Origin: Lachnospiraceae bacterium | GTDB lineage: Bacteria; Bacillota; Clostridia; Lachnospirales; Lachnospiraceae | DNA length: 64,000 nt | NCBI GenBank assembly: GCA_017437785.1 | Contig: JAFRXH010000003.1 | Span: forward strand, 53,394 to 117,393 | Reading direction: 5' to 3' | Shown: positions 62,183-64,000 of the stretch, one piece after another | How the letters are laid out: each line of letters begins with the position of its first letter | Position numbering within the stretch: position 1 is the first letter of the stretch | The notes under the pieces: model-generated | Database searches by the model: none | What the model was told of the DNA's origin: nothing | Seen by the model: only the letters and a program-made list of their open reading frames with translations | Translations under genes and position numbers: made by a program

Positions 62183-63667
62183 CTACCTGTGGTAAAGCTT
62201 CTTTGTCTGATAATTAGGCTCGCTGGTAAGGTTCACTCCCAGCTTTCTGAAAGTGCTGGTATCCACGCGGGACAGGATCACGGAAGTATGCACCTCAAGC
62301 CCCTTAAGCTTAGGGAGCTGCTCCATGGCCTTAGCCGCCTTTTCATCGCTCGCGGCACATACCGAAAGAGCGATCAGCACTTCATCCGTATGCAGACGGG
62401 GATTGTGACTGCCCAGACTGCCTACCTTAAGATTCTGTATGGGGTCGATGACCTCGGGTGATATCAGCTTCACTTCATCGGGGATCCCGGCTAATGCTTT
62501 GAGTGCATTCAAAAGCAGAGCTGCGGATGCGCCCAGAAGATCCGTGGTACGGCCGGTAACGATCTGGCCGTCAGGCAGCTCCATGGCTGCTGCGGGTGCT
62601 CCCGTCATCTCGGCTTTTAATAAAGCCGCTCCCACTACAGGCCTGTCTTCGGTGCTGACACCTGCCTGCTTCATGAGAAGCTCCAGCTTCATAACTTCTT
62701 CATCGTGGGTATTGCCCTGTCTGCGGCGGCACAGCGCATCGTAATATCTGCGGATTATCTCCTGCTTTGATGCCGCACGCACTGCCTCATCGTCGGTAAT
62801 GGCATTGCCGGCCATGTTCACACCCATATCGGTGGGTGATTTGTAGGGCGACGAACCCATTATCTTTTCGAAGATGGCATTGAGCACCGGGAATATCTCC
62901 ACATCGCGGTTGTAATTCACGGTCTGCTCGCCGTATGCTTCCAGATGGAAGGGGTCGATCATATTAACATCGTTAAGGTCTGCAGTGGCAGCCTCGTATG
63001 CCAGATTTACGGGATGCTTAAGCGGTATGTTCCATATAGGGAAGGTCTCGTACTTCGCATACCCTGCCTGCACTCCCCTCTTAAATTCATGATAAAGCTG
63101 CGATAAACAGGTGGCCATCTTGCCGCTGCCCGGTCCGGGTGCGGTCACTACCACCAGTGAACGGCTGGTCTCTATATAATCATTACGGCCATAACCCTCA
63201 TCGCTTACTATATACTGCACGTTTGCGGGATATCCCGGTATGGGATAATGACGATATACCTTGATGCCCAGATTCTCGAGCTTTTTCTGATAAGCCACTG
63301 CCGCAGGCTGATCGGTGAACTGTGTCAGTACCACCGATCCCACGAAGAGGCCGTAATCACGGAAAGCATCGATAAGGCGCAGCACATCCATATCGTATGT
63401 GATGCCCAGATCGCCGCGCACTTTGTTCTTCTCTATATCGGAAGCGTTGATGGCGATGACGATCTCAGCATCATCTTTCATGGTGCTAAGCATCCTTATC
63501 TTGGAATCGGGCTGAAAGCCCGGCAGCACACGGCTTGCATGGAAATCATCAAACAGCTTGCCGCCGAATTCAAGGTACAGCTTGCCGCCGAAGCTCTTTA
63601 TACGCTCGCGTATGTGCTCCGACTGCAGCTGAAGGTATTTTTCATTATCGAATCCCTGTTTGTACAT
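62183..63667 (-). CDS. DUF1846 family protein
   Basis: 494 aa, full family length. [56 protein letters not shown] is the DUF1846 opening; [24 protein letters not shown] is a P-loop-like segment, and the C-terminal third is alpha/beta. Structures of this family show a nucleotide-binding-like fold, but the function is not known. It is cytoplasmic and 5 nt upstream of the MBOAT gene, though a functional link is not implied. Confidence 0.9.
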   Translation of the reverse strand: MYKQGFDNEKYLQLQSEHIRERIKSFGGKLYLEFGGKLFDDFHASRVLPGFQPDSKIRMLSTMKDDAEIVIAINASDIEKNKVRGDLGITYDMDVLRLIDAFRDYGLFVGSVVLTQFTDQPAAVAYQKKLENLGIKVYRHYPIPGYPANVQYIVSDEGYGRNDYIETSRSLVVVTAPGPGSGKMATCLSQLYHEFKRGVQAGYAKYETFPIWNIPLKHPVNLAYEAATADLNDVNMIDPFHLEAYGEQTVNYNRDVEIFPVLNAIFEKIMGSSPYKSPTDMGVNMAGNAITDDEAVRAASKQEIIRRYYDALCRRRQGNTHDEEVMKLELLMKQAGVSTEDRPVVGAALLKAEMTGAPAAAMELPDGQIVTGRTTDLLGASAALLLNALKALAGIPDEVKLISPEVIDPIQNLKVGSLGSHNPRLHTDEVLIALSVCAASDEKAAKAMEQLPKLKGLEVHTSVILSRVDTSTFRKLGVNLTSEPNYQTKKLYHR

Positions 63668-63694
63668 GGTTAATCCTTTTCCTTTGGAAGGCTT

Positions 63695-64000
63695 TTATTT
63701 GGATAAGTACTCGTCGATGGCCTTAGCTGCGCCCTTTCCTGCACCCATTGCAAGGATAACGGTAGCTGCGCCTGTTACGGCATCACCGCCGGCGTATACG
63801 CCTGTCTTTGTGGTCTTTCCGCTCTCTTCCTCAGCCACGATGCAGCCGTGCTTTGTAGCTTCCAGGCCTTTAGTGGTAGATGTGATAAGAGGATTGGGTG
63901 AAGTACCAAGGCTCATGATAACGGTGTCTACATCTATAACGAACTCGCTGCCTGCTACTTCCACGGGACGGCGGCGTCCGCTCTCATCGGGCTCACCCAG
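63695..64000 (-). CDS. Glutamate synthase small-subunit-type FAD oxidoreductase, C-terminal part
   Basis: The visible 101 codons read LGEPDESGRRRPVEVAGSEF, then VDTVIMSLGTSPNPLI, GVYAGGDAVTGAATVILAMGAGKGAAKAIDEYL. GVYAGGDAVTGAATVILAMGAGK is the C-terminal FAD/NAD(P) signature of GltD-like subunits (NADPH-dependent glutamate synthase small chain or homologous NfnB-type). The N-terminal part and partner lie beyond the window, so which homologue it is cannot be decided. Confidence 0.85.
   Translation of the reverse strand: MGEPDESGRRRPVEVAGSEFVIDVDTVIMSLGTSPNPLITSTTKGLEATKHGCIVAEEESGKTTKTGVYAGGDAVTGAATVILAMGAGKGAAKAIDEYLSK

Overview
The window looks like chromosomal DNA of a Gram-positive Clostridia bacterium, most likely a Lachnospiraceae member from gut or rumen. 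The evidence is the hprK / ROK glucokinase / murB / rapZ / whiA / crh-like block, GH25 lysozymes with intracellular tails, a DUF1846 gene, strong AGGAGG-type ribosome binding sites and several TTGACA/TATAAT-type promoters. The genus cannot be fixed from this window. Nearly all genes are on the minus strand, so transcription runs from high to low coordinates. No prophage, transposase, CRISPR array or rRNA was seen.

Region 1 (1-7.2 kb): the start of a GH43-type glycosidase, a tRNA-Lys(CTT) with its own promoter and terminator, a small membrane protein, a heterodimeric ABC exporter, and a large AAA+ protein made of a dead Clp-like module plus an active CbbX-like module.

Region 2 (7.2-28.6 kb): a surface polysaccharide locus. 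It encodes dTDP-rhamnose enzymes (rfbA, rfbB, rfbC; no rfbD here), GDP-mannose and GDP-deoxyhexose enzymes (manC, gmd, rmd), a Wzm/Wzt ABC exporter whose ATPase carries a C-terminal glycan-binding domain, three large rhamnan-type glycosyltransferases and two membrane-anchored GH25 lysozymes. One glycosyltransferase is fused to a methyltransferase and a kinase-like domain. That recalls the WbdD chain-terminator architecture, in which a capped glycan end is recognised by Wzt.

Region 3 (28.6-34.9 kb): a membrane protein with a basic repeat tail, a membrane-anchored phosphodiester glycosidase whose promoter predicts a leaderless mRNA, a MITE-like repeat, a telA/xpaC pair, and a 37-codon plus-strand ORF.

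Region 4 (34.9-46.2 kb): a tightly packed, mostly overlapping ten-gene operon for a second cell-surface glycan. It has glycosyltransferases of several folds, an O-acetyltransferase, an acyltransferase, an alpha/beta hydrolase and a flippase-type ABC transporter.

Region 5 (46.3-58.8 kb): traX-like and cyclophilin genes, then the carbon-control and cell-wall block: a crh-like HPr lacking the active-site histidine, whiA, rapZ, an acyltransferase, murB, ROK glucokinase and hprK. After this come uvrC and ftsH.

Region 6 (58.8-64 kb): a gene-free stretch, an MBOAT / SGNH O-acylation pair, DUF1846, and the C-terminal end of a glutamate synthase small-subunit-type oxidoreductase.

The most unusual feature is non-coding. 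Three roughly 290-nt elements (54.24-54.53, 58.99-59.27 and 59.26-59.56 kb) each fold into a very long multi-helix hairpin. Two have almost identical cores in opposite orientation, yet the outer arms differ in sequence from copy to copy while each arm stays complementary to its own partner. This is either a structured RNA or a mobile core that sits in palindromes.
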